The translations under genes were made by a program, and so were the position numbers. A DNA stretch of 64,000 nucleotides from a bacterium (GTDB taxonomy: Bacteria; Myxococcota_A; Bradymonadia; Bradymonadales; Bradymonadaceae), in assembly GCA_030427705.1 (NCBI GenBank), contig JAUIBR010000001.1, positions 186,001 to 250,000 on the forward strand, given 5' to 3'. The notes beneath the pieces are model-generated. The model did no database searches. It saw only the letters and a list, made by a program, of their open reading frames with translations, and was not told the origin of the DNA. Positions 8,965 to 17,636 of this stretch are shown here, piece by piece (within the stretch, counting starts at the first letter, position 1; each line of letters opens with the position of its first letter).

Positions 8965-10367
8965 ATGGTCTCCTTTTTCGAGAACATTAGCGTTTCCAAT
9001 GAATTGATGACTGCGTGCCGTGTGGCGGGAACCACGGCCGAGAGGACTGCTGCCAAGAAGAGCAGGCCGCCAGCGATGGCTACGAGCCCGCCGATACCCA
9101 TTGTCGCAAGACCAAACCAATCCATGAGTCCACGGATTTGTTGCTCAGCGCCATAGGCTTTGCGTGCCATGCCATTTGCTCCGGCCATCCCAAAGCCAAT
9201 CGCAAACACAACTTGGCCAACTCCGAAAATGGCAGGTTGCCACCGAACAAGGCGCTTCAAACGCTTGTTTCGAATTGGGTAGCCAAGGGGTTCGAGCAAC
9301 AGGATTCCGATGGTCATGAAAGAGACAGTGACCGCACCAATGGCAGCATGATAGTGAGCGGGGATCATCGTGTTTGACCCACGAATCATTGCACCGAGAA
9401 CAAATCCAACAAGCGTCAAACCAATACTTGCAAAGAGGCCAATTGCCTGAAGATTGACAAGGTCCTTGCGTTTAACGCCGTGTGCGATTCGAAACCCGAT
9501 GATTGCTGCGAAGACAAGCACGACGGGGAAGATGCCAAACTGCATCAAAACGGTTGAACCCACGATATAGAGTGCTGATTGGGTCCCCTCGATCGTGAGC
9601 AATGGGGCGAACAGATGTGGTGCGACGAGGGCAGCGAACAACAGTGTAGCCCAACGCCTGCTGATAACGTCACGACCCAGAAGAGCCGAAGCGAAGTAGA
9701 TCCAGAGGGACACCATCGCGGCAACGCAGGCCACCTGGAGCACGTGACCGCCCCCCCAGAAAACCAGCTCATAGTACGCTCCCGGGCTCAGGTGTGTTGG
9801 AGTGGCCGCCCAAGCACCAAGAAATGTGGCTGCCGCGCCCATAATCGCGGCAGCCGCTGCCCGAAGACCTGGAACCGTGGCCTCAGGCAGTTGAATCAAA
9901 GGACGCGAAGGTCCACGCCAAGGACCGCTTACCACGACAGCGGCAACCACAGCGGTGGCGAATAACACCAGTCCCATGATGAACACGGGGTGATCAATCA
10001 CAGGCACATAGTTCGACATGACGGGTGTCGCGTGCTCAACCCCAGCAGCAGCGATGATTAGCGCAACCCCAGTGGCTGATACCACGGCGAGGCCATTGGT
10101 GATTCGACATACCAATTCATTGGCACCCAAGAGGTGAATCAGACCCACAATAAATGCGTAGAACCACACAACGAGCGCCAAGTCGACGTGAACAACCAAC
10201 ACGCGTCGAAAGAAATCCGGATCGGTCACGAACGAGGAGAATGGCGGCATTCGCCCTACGATCAGAGCAAGCGAGAAGCAGCCTGCCAATAGCAATGCAG
10301 CGACCGCCAATGCTAGCCACCTTTTCACCGGGCCGAATTGTGCAACGTTTCTTTGCTCTGGGATCAT
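8961..10367 (-). CDS. Degenerate heme-copper subunit I-like membrane protein
   Basis: A 468-residue, about 12-helix protein related to heme-copper subunit I. Likely heme ligands persist: His60 (helix II), and His338 and His340 (helix X, AHYH). The CuB region is altered: His208 lies in GGGHVLQV with no Tyr at +4, and the helix VII His pair is reduced to a single His251 (APHLF). It therefore probably binds hemes but may lack a normal CuB. It is first in the operon, with two palindromic boxes 57 and 85 bp upstream and GAGG before the ATG. It could be an electron-transfer partner, a scaffold, or a divergent reductase subunit; which one cannot be told here. Confidence 0.75.
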   Translation of the reverse strand: MIPEQRNVAQFGPVKRWLALAVAALLLAGCFSLALIVGRMPPFSSFVTDPDFFRRVLVVHVDLALVVWFYAFIVGLIHLLGANELVCRITNGLAVVSATGVALIIAAAGVEHATPVMSNYVPVIDHPVFIMGLVLFATAVVAAVVVSGPWRGPSRPLIQLPEATVPGLRAAAAAIMGAAATFLGAWAATPTHLSPGAYYELVFWGGGHVLQVACVAAMVSLWIYFASALLGRDVISRRWATLLFAALVAPHLFAPLLTIEGTQSALYIVGSTVLMQFGIFPVVLVFAAIIGFRIAHGVKRKDLVNLQAIGLFASIGLTLVGFVLGAMIRGSNTMIPAHYHAAIGAVTVSFMTIGILLLEPLGYPIRNKRLKRLVRWQPAIFGVGQVVFAIGFGMAGANGMARKAYGAEQQIRGLMDWFGLATMGIGGLVAIAGGLLFLAAVLSAVVPATRHAVINSLETLMFSKKETI

Positions 10368-10424
10368 TACAGCCTCGCATCAATTGATTGAGGCCACCCT
10401 AGAAGACATCAGCGACGTGTTCGC

Positions 10425-10436
10425 TGATTTAGATCA
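10425..10436. promoter_or_regulatory. Crp/Fnr-type box 1 upstream of the heme-copper operon
   Basis: TGATTTAGATCA, a palindrome of the form TGAY-N4-RTCA, 57 bp upstream of the start codon at 10367. It is followed by T, as most copies are. It is one of eleven such sites in this island. Confidence 0.7.
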
Positions 10437-10452
10437 TGCCGTTGAGAATCGA

Positions 10453-10464
10453 TGATCTAGATCA
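10453..10464. promoter_or_regulatory. Crp/Fnr-type box 2 upstream of the heme-copper operon
   Basis: TGATCTAGATCA inside the perfect 14-bp palindrome ATGATCTAGATCAT, the best copy of the motif in the window. It lies 28 bp (centre to centre) from box 1, nearly three helical turns, so two dimers could bind on nearly the same face. Confidence 0.75.
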
Positions 10465-10509
10465 TAGGAGTTGGACTTCCCGTTCTTAGCGAACTGCCTT
10501 GGCGCGATT

Positions 10510-11880
10510 TCAATCCACACAGCCTTCGGGGGGAACTTGTGCGGAGTGGGGACAATGCTCGTCCGGGTCGAACGCGGCGTCGATCAGGTGATGAATTCGG
10601 CATTGGACGGTGTCAGTAGCATCATCGCTTGGTCGACCCGAAGGCATCGCTTCACAAGCCAACCTGCATTCACCGGATGACGAATAGAGCTCGTTTCCGC
10701 CCACACAATACATCATCGCGTCATCACAATAGGTCTCGCAGAGGTTTTGTGCCGCACACTCGCTATCTTGTGATGCGCTGCAGGTATACGGGCAGCAGCC
10801 GTCCCCATCTGCGCACGCCCGCGGTGTGTTGACGCAACGGGCCGAACAATCCTGCGAGATGCCTTCGATTGTGTCGATCGTGCAGTCGTCTCCATCATCG
10901 CAAACTGCGACGTCGGTTGGGCAGGCCCCGGGAAGCCCTGCCGTGATGGCGCTGTCACATCCTTCATTCCCATCGACGATTCCGTCCCCACACATGACAT
11001 TGGCGCAATCATCATCGTTGGCGGTGGTGCATTCCACAGGGCAACACCCATCGCCGTTCGTACACGAGAAGTTGGTGCTGTACTCACAGATTACATCGCA
11101 GCCGGCAACCGTTCCCCGCATGAGGTCGATTGTGCAACTCCGATTGTCGTTGCAATCCGGCGAGCACGAGTTTGCAGCCGGAAACGCAAACGCGGAATCA
11201 CAAGTCTCGGAACCCGTTACCATCCCGTCGCCACAGACGGCCGCCTCGCAGTCTGGGTCGTTGTTCTCGTTGCACTGCTCCGGACAACAGCCGTCTGCGG
11301 TCGCGTTGCAATAGTCGATTGGAATTCGGACGCATTCCAAGGTGCAGCCTTCTGCGTATCCATCCAACAACGCGCTTTCGCAGGCTTGAGTGGGCTCACA
11401 TTCAGATGGACACGGGTGCTCGGGTGGGTCGCAGGCTTCGTATGGCTCTAAGATGCCGTTGCCACAGTTTTCGGGCGCGCAGTCGACGTCGTTTCCTGGG
11501 TGACAACCGTCCGGGCAGCACCCATCGCCAGATACACACTCCGTGATAGCGGAGGTTTCACATTGCACATCGCAAGTCGCCTCAGATCCGGAATAGGTAG
11601 CAACAAAACATGCGCTCGCTGAACTGCAGTAGGATTCTGGTGAGCAAGGAGCGTCCGCCGAAGGGTCGCACGTTTCGGAGTCATCCAAGACCCCGTTCCC
11701 ACATGTCGAACACTGACCGTCCACACATGAAAGTCCCTCGTCACACGCCCCACAGCTTTCGCCGCAGGCCTCGCCGCACACACGTTCCCCACACGTTTCC
11801 GAGCAGGAGTTTGCGCTGTCAGAACCGGAGTCACAGCTCAACAAGAGGAGACAGATAAACACAACGACAAACAACTTCAT
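10510..11880 (-). CDS. Cys-rich modular lipoprotein
   Basis: A 456-residue secreted protein with a lipoprotein signal (LLLLSC, Cys about 16). It contains several repeats built on CGDG/CGNG...E.CD followed by DGCCP..C........DC, a disulfide-rich module common in myxobacterial surface proteins. The C-terminal 75 residues (CETYC...CVGG...C...C, then C....H...A.....HC) form a separate Cys/His-rich domain that I have seen described only as uncharacterised in this phylum. It lies 30 nt downstream of ctaB and 142 bp upstream of the heme-copper operon, on the same strand. Its role is unknown; surface location is likely. Confidence 0.7.
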   Translation of the reverse strand: MKLFVVVFICLLLLSCDSGSDSANSCSETCGERVCGEACGESCGACDEGLSCVDGQCSTCGNGVLDDSETCDPSADAPCSPESYCSSASACFVATYSGSEATCDVQCETSAITECVSGDGCCPDGCHPGNDVDCAPENCGNGILEPYEACDPPEHPCPSECEPTQACESALLDGYAEGCTLECVRIPIDYCNATADGCCPEQCNENNDPDCEAAVCGDGMVTGSETCDSAFAFPAANSCSPDCNDNRSCTIDLMRGTVAGCDVICEYSTNFSCTNGDGCCPVECTTANDDDCANVMCGDGIVDGNEGCDSAITAGLPGACPTDVAVCDDGDDCTIDTIEGISQDCSARCVNTPRACADGDGCCPYTCSASQDSECAAQNLCETYCDDAMMYCVGGNELYSSSGECRLACEAMPSGRPSDDATDTVQCRIHHLIDAAFDPDEHCPHSAQVPPEGCVD

Positions 11881-11910
11881 CAGTTACACCTTGGCTTCAT
11901 GCATCCATAT

Positions 11911-12783
11911 CTAGAGAAGCGAGATCAATGTTGCAACCAGCAGCACGGGTAGAGTTATCAGCGTCGACAAAAACAGACGCCTTCCCCACTTCGGGATTGA
12001 CTTTGAAGTGACCGGGGCAAACGCGCTGAGCAGAACGGGCAAGACAGAAAGGACGACCAGAGTCGTGAATTCCTGCTCCCCGACGTAATACGCGAGGAGA
12101 CACGCACTCACAAACACAGCCAATGTGGACGCTCTTGTGACAGCTGCCAGGGTTCCGATCTTGGCATCAGCAAGGGCAATCTTGAGTCCTGCGCGTCGAT
12201 AGTCGGCAGCTCGGTACATTGCAATCCCCAAAAAGTGTGGGATTTGCCACCAAAACAAGAGACAAAACAAACCGACCGACATCTTGTCTATCGTACCTGT
12301 TGCCGCAGTCCAACCCATGACAGGTGGAAGCGCCCCCGCGATGGCTCCAAATGCAATCGCCCAGCCCGATACGCGTTTGAGCGGTGTGTACAACGCCAGG
12401 TACACCCAGACCGCTATGACGCCCAACAGAGCTGTAAGCAAATTGAGAGACAAAAGAAAGAACGTGCCCAGTATGAGCCCCAAAGCTCCCACTATGATCG
12501 CGTCTAATGAGGAACACCGACCGGAGGCAAGTGGCCTTGCGGAAGTACGTGGCATCAGTGCGTCCGTGTCCCGCTCGTACAGTTGGTTGAGTGCGCCACA
12601 CCCGGCCACCAACAGCCCGGTTCCAACGAGCGCAACATACGCCCGTGACAGCTCGAGGGCAGGTGCAAGACACAAACCCACAGCGGTCATCATCACGTTT
12701 GAGATGACGATTCCTGGCTTGGTTAACTCAAGCCAGTAGCGCGCGCGAGATGCAATTGGCTGTTCTGTCGCTTTTGTGCTCAT
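11911..12783 (-). CDS. ctaB: Protoheme IX farnesyltransferase (heme O synthase)
   Basis: A 290-residue UbiA-superfamily membrane prenyltransferase that converts heme B to heme O, needed by heme-copper enzymes carrying heme O or A. The diagnostic motif NQLYERDTDALMPRT with the following RPL (about residues 68-85) holds the polyprenyl-diphosphate/Mg binding Asp residues. About eight or nine hydrophobic helices are seen. The start at 12783 gives MSTKATEQ; a GTG at 12804 is the alternative. It is divergent from nirK, sharing a 189-bp promoter region with two palindromic boxes. No ctaA is visible, so the enzyme it serves may use heme O or B. Confidence 0.9.
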   Translation of the reverse strand: MSTKATEQPIASRARYWLELTKPGIVISNVMMTAVGLCLAPALELSRAYVALVGTGLLVAGCGALNQLYERDTDALMPRTSARPLASGRCSSLDAIIVGALGLILGTFFLLSLNLLTALLGVIAVWVYLALYTPLKRVSGWAIAFGAIAGALPPVMGWTAATGTIDKMSVGLFCLLFWWQIPHFLGIAMYRAADYRRAGLKIALADAKIGTLAAVTRASTLAVFVSACLLAYYVGEQEFTTLVVLSVLPVLLSAFAPVTSKSIPKWGRRLFLSTLITLPVLLVATLISLL

Positions 12784-12835
12784 GTTAAACCGTGTCCAAT
12801 ACACCGATGTTAGGGGTATTCATAAACATGAATCA

Positions 12836-12847
12836 TGATTTAGATCA
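12836..12847. promoter_or_regulatory. Crp/Fnr-type box in the ctaB/nirK divergent promoter
   Basis: TGATTTAGATCA flanked by A and T, 52 bp upstream of the ctaB start and identical to box 1 of the heme-copper operon. Its distance fits activation of ctaB. Confidence 0.7.
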
Positions 12848-12896
12848 TTATGGTGTCACAAACTCCGCGGTAGTTTGCGCAGTCAGTGGGATCGCA

Positions 12897-12908
12897 TGAC
12901 CTCGATCA
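12897..12908. promoter_or_regulatory. Crp/Fnr-type box upstream of nirK
   Basis: TGACCTCGATCA flanked by A and T, 64 bp upstream of the nirK ATG. It keeps the TGAY-N4-RTCA form with a less symmetric centre. It pairs with the box at 12836 so that each divergent gene has one. Confidence 0.6.
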
Positions 12909-12972
12909 TATCGCCGTCTTTTGTTTGAGTGCATGATTCGGCCAAGTCAGACACTTATCCAAGGAGTACGAC

Positions 12973-14511
12973 ATGTCAGAACATTATTTAAAAACGCTAT
13001 TGGCCATGAGCTTGCTGTTGTTCATGGGATGCGAACAACCCGCAGAGGGCACGGATTCAACGCTCACAAAGACCGAAGCCCCCACCAAACCAGTCGCAAA
13101 AGCACCGGTGCTTGACGCTCCGAGTTCAGTGGACGTGCGCGATTGGGAACCCAAGGGTGACCCAATTCAGGCCGTGCTGACTTCACCCCCAGAGGTTCCC
13201 CCTCCCATCGATCGCGACTATCCGGCGAAGGTGATCGTGGAATTCGAGGTGGTGGAGAAGAAGATGCCCATCTCGGAGGGTGTGGAGTACACGTTCTGGA
13301 CGTTTGGAGGGAGCGTACCCGGACAGTTCATCCGGGTGCGTCAGGGCGATACTATCGAGTTCCACCTCAAGAACCATCCCGACAACAAGATGCCGCACAA
13401 CATCGACTTGCATGCAGCAACGGGTCCGGGTGGTGGTGCCTCAAGCTCATTCACCGCCCCAGGTAAACAGACGCAGTTCACATTCAAAGCGCTCAACGCT
13501 GGCCTCTATGTCTATCACTGTGCAACGGCGCCAGTCGGCATGCACGTTGCTAACGGGATGTACGGTTTGATCTTGGTGGAACCCCCTGAAGGACTCCCGA
13601 AGGTCGATCGTGAGTATTACGTGATGCAAGGTGAGTTTTACACCGTCGGTAAGTACCGTGAAGAAGGCGACCAGCCGTTCGACATGCAAAAGGCAATCGA
13701 AGAAAACGCGACTTATGTTTTGTTCAACGGAAGCGAAGGTGCGCTTGTCGGCGACAATGCAATCACGGCGAAGACTGGCGAAACTGTGCGGCTTTTTGTC
13801 GGAAACGGTGGTCCAAACCTCATCAGCAGTTTTCATGTCATTGGCGAAATCTTCGACCATGTCTACCAAGAGGGTGGCACACGAGCCCAAACCAACGTTC
13901 AAACCACGATTGTCCCAGCTGGCGGTGCCGCGATCACCGAGTTTGCTGTGGAGATTCCCGGTACTTACATTTTGGTCGATCACGCGCTCTTCCGTGCCTT
14001 TAACAAAGGAGCTTTGGGAATGCTCAAAGTTGAAGGGGATGAGCGCAAAGACATCTACTCCGGAAAACAGATTGATGCCAACTACATCGGCGACAAGGAC
14101 CCCACACTTTCGGACGGTGTCGTCGAAAAGGCCCGCTCGACCGGCGCTTCGAAAGACGATCGCGCTGCCGCAGGAAAGGTGCTGTATCAGGGAACGTGCT
14201 CGACCTGTCACCAGGTCAACGGCATCGGCATCAAAGGTGTGTTTCCTCCGCTGGCAAAATCGGACTATCTCAACGCCGACCCGGACCGCGCAATCCAGAT
14301 TGTCATCAATGGCCTGACGGGCCCAATCAATGTCAATGGGGAGCCCTACAATTCAGTGATGCCGCCAATGTCACAGCTCAACGACGACGAGATTGCCAAC
14401 ATTCTCACCTACGTTTACAGCACATGGGGGAACAAGGGTGCTGATGTGACAAAGGCACAAGTGGCCAAGGTTCGATCGACAACAAAACGACCTCCTGGTG
14501 CCGCGCATTGA
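12973..14511 (+). CDS. nirK: Copper nitrite reductase fused to cytochrome c
   Basis: A 512-residue periplasmic enzyme reducing nitrite to NO. It has a lipoprotein-type signal (LLFMGC, Cys20), two cupredoxin domains (about 80-360) and a C-terminal cytochrome c domain (about 395-490; heme motif CSTCH, Cys409/Cys412/His413). Type 1 copper ligands are His142, Cys183, His191 and Met196. Type 2 ligands are His147, His182 and His337, with catalytic Asp145 and His288. The fused cytochrome, as in Ralstonia-type NirK, should deliver electrons directly. AAGGAG precedes the ATG. It heads a run with nirV-like and SCO genes and has a palindromic box upstream. Confidence 0.95.
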   Translation: MSEHYLKTLLAMSLLLFMGCEQPAEGTDSTLTKTEAPTKPVAKAPVLDAPSSVDVRDWEPKGDPIQAVLTSPPEVPPPIDRDYPAKVIVEFEVVEKKMPISEGVEYTFWTFGGSVPGQFIRVRQGDTIEFHLKNHPDNKMPHNIDLHAATGPGGGASSSFTAPGKQTQFTFKALNAGLYVYHCATAPVGMHVANGMYGLILVEPPEGLPKVDREYYVMQGEFYTVGKYREEGDQPFDMQKAIEENATYVLFNGSEGALVGDNAITAKTGETVRLFVGNGGPNLISSFHVIGEIFDHVYQEGGTRAQTNVQTTIVPAGGAAITEFAVEIPGTYILVDHALFRAFNKGALGMLKVEGDERKDIYSGKQIDANYIGDKDPTLSDGVVEKARSTGASKDDRAAAGKVLYQGTCSTCHQVNGIGIKGVFPPLAKSDYLNADPDRAIQIVINGLTGPINVNGEPYNSVMPPMSQLNDDEIANILTYVYSTWGNKGADVTKAQVAKVRSTTKRPPGAAH

Positions 14512-15293
14512 ACACTCGAATCCTACTCTCCGTTGTTATCTGCCTGACGTTAACTTTCGTCCTGCCAGCTAACGCGCAAAACCCCACCACCCAAGCAAAG
14601 GTGGGACCCGGGGTTTGGCGGCCCCTCTACCCCGCTGAAGGAGAGGAGGAGGTCGAGGTTGGCGCATTCATGCTTGATGTGCGGCCGGTCAGCAACGGAG
14701 AGTTTCTAGAATTTGTCACCCAAAAACCCAACTGGCGCCGAGGCGAGGTCCCGTCGCTCTTTGCAGACGACGCTTACCTTTCGCATTGGAGAACACCAAC
14801 AGCACTCGGTGACAACGTTCTTCCAGACCAACCCGTAACTTTTGTGAGTTGGTGGGCGGCGCGGGCGTATTGTGAAGGGCAAGGCAAGCGCCTACCTCTT
14901 GAGCGTGAATGGGAGCTAGCCGCGATGGCTTCGTCCACGAAATACGATGCCACCCATGATCCCGACTTCTTAGCGCAAATACTCAGTTGGTACTCCAAAC
15001 CGGGCAATGCCCAGCTTTCTACCGTCATGTCGAGGACCGCGAATCTGTGGGGAATCTACGACCTTCATGGTCTGGTTTGGGAATGGGTTGAAGACTTTCA
15101 TGGAGCACTGATCGTGGTCGACAACAGGGCTGACGGTACGGTCGACACTTCGCTTTTTTGTGGCGCGGGCGCAGTTGCCGCCCCCGACAAAGGGGACTAC
15201 GCCGCGTTTATGCGGCTTGGCTTTAGGTCGTCGCTCTATGCCAAATATGCCACTCGAAATCTCGGTTTTCGCTGTGCGCGAGACCTCCCGTAA
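14508..15293 (+). CDS. nirV: NirV-like formylglycine-generating-enzyme-family protein
   Basis: A 261-residue protein of the SUMF1/FGE-sulfatase fold with a Sec signal peptide ending in ANAQ. Typical motifs are seen: [46 protein letters not shown] and the final LGFRC. NirV proteins accompany nirK in several denitrifiers; their role is unproven and they are not thought to make formylglycine. The two cysteines used by true formylglycine-generating enzymes are not clearly conserved. The TTG start at 14508 overlaps the nirK stop (TTGA), implying coupled translation. Confidence 0.75.
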   Translation: MNTRILLSVVICLTLTFVLPANAQNPTTQAKVGPGVWRPLYPAEGEEEVEVGAFMLDVRPVSNGEFLEFVTQKPNWRRGEVPSLFADDAYLSHWRTPTALGDNVLPDQPVTFVSWWAARAYCEGQGKRLPLEREWELAAMASSTKYDATHDPDFLAQILSWYSKPGNAQLSTVMSRTANLWGIYDLHGLVWEWVEDFHGALIVVDNRADGTVDTSLFCGAGAVAAPDKGDYAAFMRLGFRSSLYAKYATRNLGFRCARDLP

Positions 15294-15303
15294 GGAGAAT
15301 CAA

Positions 15304-15993
15304 ATGACGTTTCTACAAGTACTACTAGTCGCTTCGCTTTCATTACTCCTGACTTCATGTGAAAAGACCGACACTGCGCGGTCAGAACCACAAGAACCGC
15401 CGCAAGCGGAGCCAGAAAGCGCGCCTGCGGAGGCACACCAACACGATCATGACGCGCACTCGGCACACGAGCACATGGATCACAAAGTTCTACCGGCCAC
15501 CCCGGTGGATAAAGGCGCGTCTGTGTATCAGCTTGATGTCGAATTTGTCGCCCATGATGGCGAAACAAGGACGTGGGACGATTTCAAAGGGAAGCCTCTG
15601 GTCATTACAATGATCTACAGTTCATGCACAACCGCGTGTCCTCTCATCGTTCAAGAGGTAAAGAACATCCTGAAAGACGCCGACACCACGAGCCTTCCGG
15701 TGTTGCTGGTTAGCATGGACGTCGATCGCGACGCTCCTGCTGCCCTCGCGGATATGAAAACGAGACACACGCTTGGTGACAATTGGACGTTGGTTCAACC
15801 CACCGAAAACAGCGTTCGTGAGGTCGCGGCCGCCCTAGGAATCCGCTACCGAAAGCTGCCTGATGGTGAGTTCAACCACAGCCAGGTCATTACCGTGCTC
15901 AACAATGAGGGCGCAATCGAAGCTCGGGCTGAAGGTTTAGGACCACAGCGTGCAGATGTTGTCGAGGCCATCAAGAACCTGACAAAAGAGTAA
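15304..15993 (+). CDS. SCO-family copper chaperone lipoprotein
   Basis: A 229-residue lipoprotein (lipobox LLTSC) with a His-rich linker (HQHDHDAHSAHEHMDH, about 45-60) and a SCO/thioredoxin domain. The CxxxCP motif (CTTACP) and the distal His (FNHSQV) are both present, so copper binding is expected. AAGGAG lies just before the ATG. It follows nirV by 10 nt, so it probably supplies copper to NirK or to the CuA subunit across the divergent region. The His-rich stretch is an additional metal site not usual in short SCO proteins. It is distinct from the multi-helix SCO at 5535-6539. Confidence 0.88.
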   Translation: MTFLQVLLVASLSLLLTSCEKTDTARSEPQEPPQAEPESAPAEAHQHDHDAHSAHEHMDHKVLPATPVDKGASVYQLDVEFVAHDGETRTWDDFKGKPLVITMIYSSCTTACPLIVQEVKNILKDADTTSLPVLLVSMDVDRDAPAALADMKTRHTLGDNWTLVQPTENSVREVAAALGIRYRKLPDGEFNHSQVITVLNNEGAIEARAEGLGPQRADVVEAIKNLTKE

Positions 15994-16009
15994 GTTTTTG
16001 CATTCGGAC

Positions 16010-16021
16010 TGATCTGCGTCA
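16010..16021. promoter_or_regulatory. Crp/Fnr-type box upstream of ric/ytfE
   Basis: TGATCTGCGTCA, followed by T, ends 57 bp before the ATG at 16079, the same spacing seen for the heme-copper operon and hemY. It keeps the TGAY-N4-RTCA form. Confidence 0.65.
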
Positions 16022-16078
16022 TCTTTCTACACCAAATACTCGCTACATTTGCGTTCAGACTTCCCAACTGGAGGCATC

Positions 16079-16747
16079 ATGATACGAGTACAAGAAACCA
16101 TCAGCGAAATCATAAGCAGATTCCCGGCAAGTGCCCGCGTTTTTGAACGTCACAATATCAGCTACTGTTGCGGCGGAAGCCTATCGCTTGAGACAGCCGC
16201 GCAGAACCGAGGGCTGGAGCCAAGTGCTCTAATCTTGGAGATCGAGCACGAAATCAAGGCTGCCGGACCTTCTGAGCTTGAGGATTGGGGCGACCGTTCA
16301 ACCCCAGAACTCATCACGCATATTCTCATGCATTACCATCGACCGCTGGACGATGAGCTTCCACGGCTCGCCGCACTTGCATCGAAGGTGGCGCATGTGC
16401 ATGGTCCCGCAAACGAATCGCTTCGGGCACTTTCGCGGGTTGTATCAAAACTGACCGAAGAGCTCGAACAGCACTTCATCAAAGAGGAACAGGTACTTTT
16501 TCCGGCCTTCTTAGCGGAGGGCGATACACCATTGATGTGTCCTATCGAAGTGATGCTGAAGGATCATCAAGATGCCGATGAGTTGTTGACTCAGGTTCGA
16601 GCACTTACTGATGATTATCACCTCCCCTTGCACGCCTGTGGTTCATGGCGAGCTTTGTGGGGTGGATTAGAGAGCCTTGAGACGTCGCTTCATGAGCATA
16701 TCTTTTTGGAGAACGAGATTCTGTTCCCACGGTTCATCCAATCATGA
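16079..16747 (+). CDS. ric: Iron-sulfur cluster repair di-iron protein (RIC/YtfE/DnrN)
   Basis: A 222-residue protein that restores Fe-S clusters damaged by NO. The N-terminal ScdA-type domain has HNISYCCGG (about residues 21-29), and the rest is a hemerythrin-like four-helix bundle with di-iron ligands such as His in ILMHYHRPLDDE, HVHG, EQHFIKEEQ and LKDHQDADE, plus the late HEHIFLENE. GGAGG stands 4 nt before the ATG at 16079. A palindromic box lies upstream, matching NO-induced expression of dnrN in other denitrifiers. It is convergent with the MoaC-MogA gene, overlapping by 6 nt. Confidence 0.93.
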   Translation: MIRVQETISEIISRFPASARVFERHNISYCCGGSLSLETAAQNRGLEPSALILEIEHEIKAAGPSELEDWGDRSTPELITHILMHYHRPLDDELPRLAALASKVAHVHGPANESLRALSRVVSKLTEELEQHFIKEEQVLFPAFLAEGDTPLMCPIEVMLKDHQDADELLTQVRALTDDYHLPLHACGSWRALWGGLESLETSLHEHIFLENEILFPRFIQS

Positions 16748-17626
16748 CCTCATGCGCCGTCTAACGTACGGCACATGCAGAATGGCGGGGCCCAAAGCTT
16801 GTAAGGCCTCGTCGGCACCTGCTCTTGTTCCGGGCAATGTGACCACCAAAGAATCCTCGATCAAACCACACGCACTACGAGATACAAATGCGCGAGGCGT
16901 ACGCTCCTGGCCAAACGTCCGCATTGCTTCTCCCAATCCGGGGATCGGCACATCCAATAGCGGTGACACTGCTTCGATGGTTCGATCATCGTCCGTCAGC
17001 CCTGTTCCACCGACAACAAGAATCAACTCGAAACCACTAGCCGCGAGTTCCGAAACTCGCGTGGCAATCGTCCCCACCTCATCTGGCACACTCTCGCTGC
17101 TTGTCAGCTCAACTCCCATTGGAATGAAGTGATTGAGATGGGTCCGCACAAGTTCGCCTGTCCGGTCCTCTTTTGTACCTAAAAAGACCGCATCAGAAAC
17201 AGTGAGGATAGCCGCATGCAACGGCGGATCAAAGCTGTAGTGCTTATCAAGTCTACCGCCGCCGTGATCAACAACCCTGTTTCTGCCAATCACGAGATTG
17301 AGATCATTTGGTGCGAGGTCAACCATGGTGACCGCGCAAACGCTCGCGGCGTAGAGTGCCCGTGAGAAGATCTGTTCACGAGCCACTGCGTCGATTTTCA
17401 CCGCGATTGTGATTGATGTGCTATCCGGATAGAACTCAATTTCGACCGCTTCAACTTCTGCGTCTACCGCGTGGGGCAACACATCTGAAGCCCTGCGTGC
17501 GGCCAGCAGACCTGCGGTGCGAACGGTAGCAACTACTTCCATTTCGTTCCAAAAGGCTGTGGATTCGCTCGCGACAAGCGAGACTTCTGCCAACACCCAA
17601 TGTGCCTGTTTAGGTGCAGATGCCAC
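16742..17626 (-). CDS. MoaC-like / MogA(MoaB) fusion, molybdenum cofactor synthesis
   Basis: A 294-residue fusion. Residues about 1-135 resemble MoaC (cyclic pyranopterin monophosphate synthase) and 137-285 are MogA/MoaB (molybdopterin adenylyltransferase), with the VVGGTGLTDDDRT signature and LPGTRAGADEAL. The MoaC half has lost likely catalytic residues: the GVEMEAL equivalent reads QIFSRAL, and the Lys after the conserved Asp reads Pro (DLAP). It may be a relic or a regulatory domain, so a separate active MoaC would be needed elsewhere. It ends the operon of the quinol-oxidising module, facing napA, whose molybdenum cofactor it probably serves. Confidence 0.82.
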   Translation of the reverse strand: MASAPKQAHWVLAEVSLVASESTAFWNEMEVVATVRTAGLLAARRASDVLPHAVDAEVEAVEIEFYPDSTSITIAVKIDAVAREQIFSRALYAASVCAVTMVDLAPNDLNLVIGRNRVVDHGGGRLDKHYSFDPPLHAAILTVSDAVFLGTKEDRTGELVRTHLNHFIPMGVELTSSESVPDEVGTIATRVSELAASGFELILVVGGTGLTDDDRTIEAVSPLLDVPIPGLGEAMRTFGQERTPRAFVSRSACGLIEDSLVVTLPGTRAGADEALQALGPAILHVPYVRRRMRS

Positions 17627-17636
17627 GTCTTTGCCT

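Noticed and set aside
6536-10367. Identification as cNOR (NorBC) or a normal cytochrome c oxidase
   Set aside because: No NorC-type cytochrome subunit, no NorB glutamate pattern, CuA present, and the oxidase Tyr is Gln. No subunit III gene is seen.
10826-11546. Plus-strand frames of 138-162 residues opposite the Cys-rich lipoprotein
   Set aside because: The minus-strand frame has a lipobox and regular Cys spacing; the antisense frames are Ser/Arg-rich with no recognisable features.
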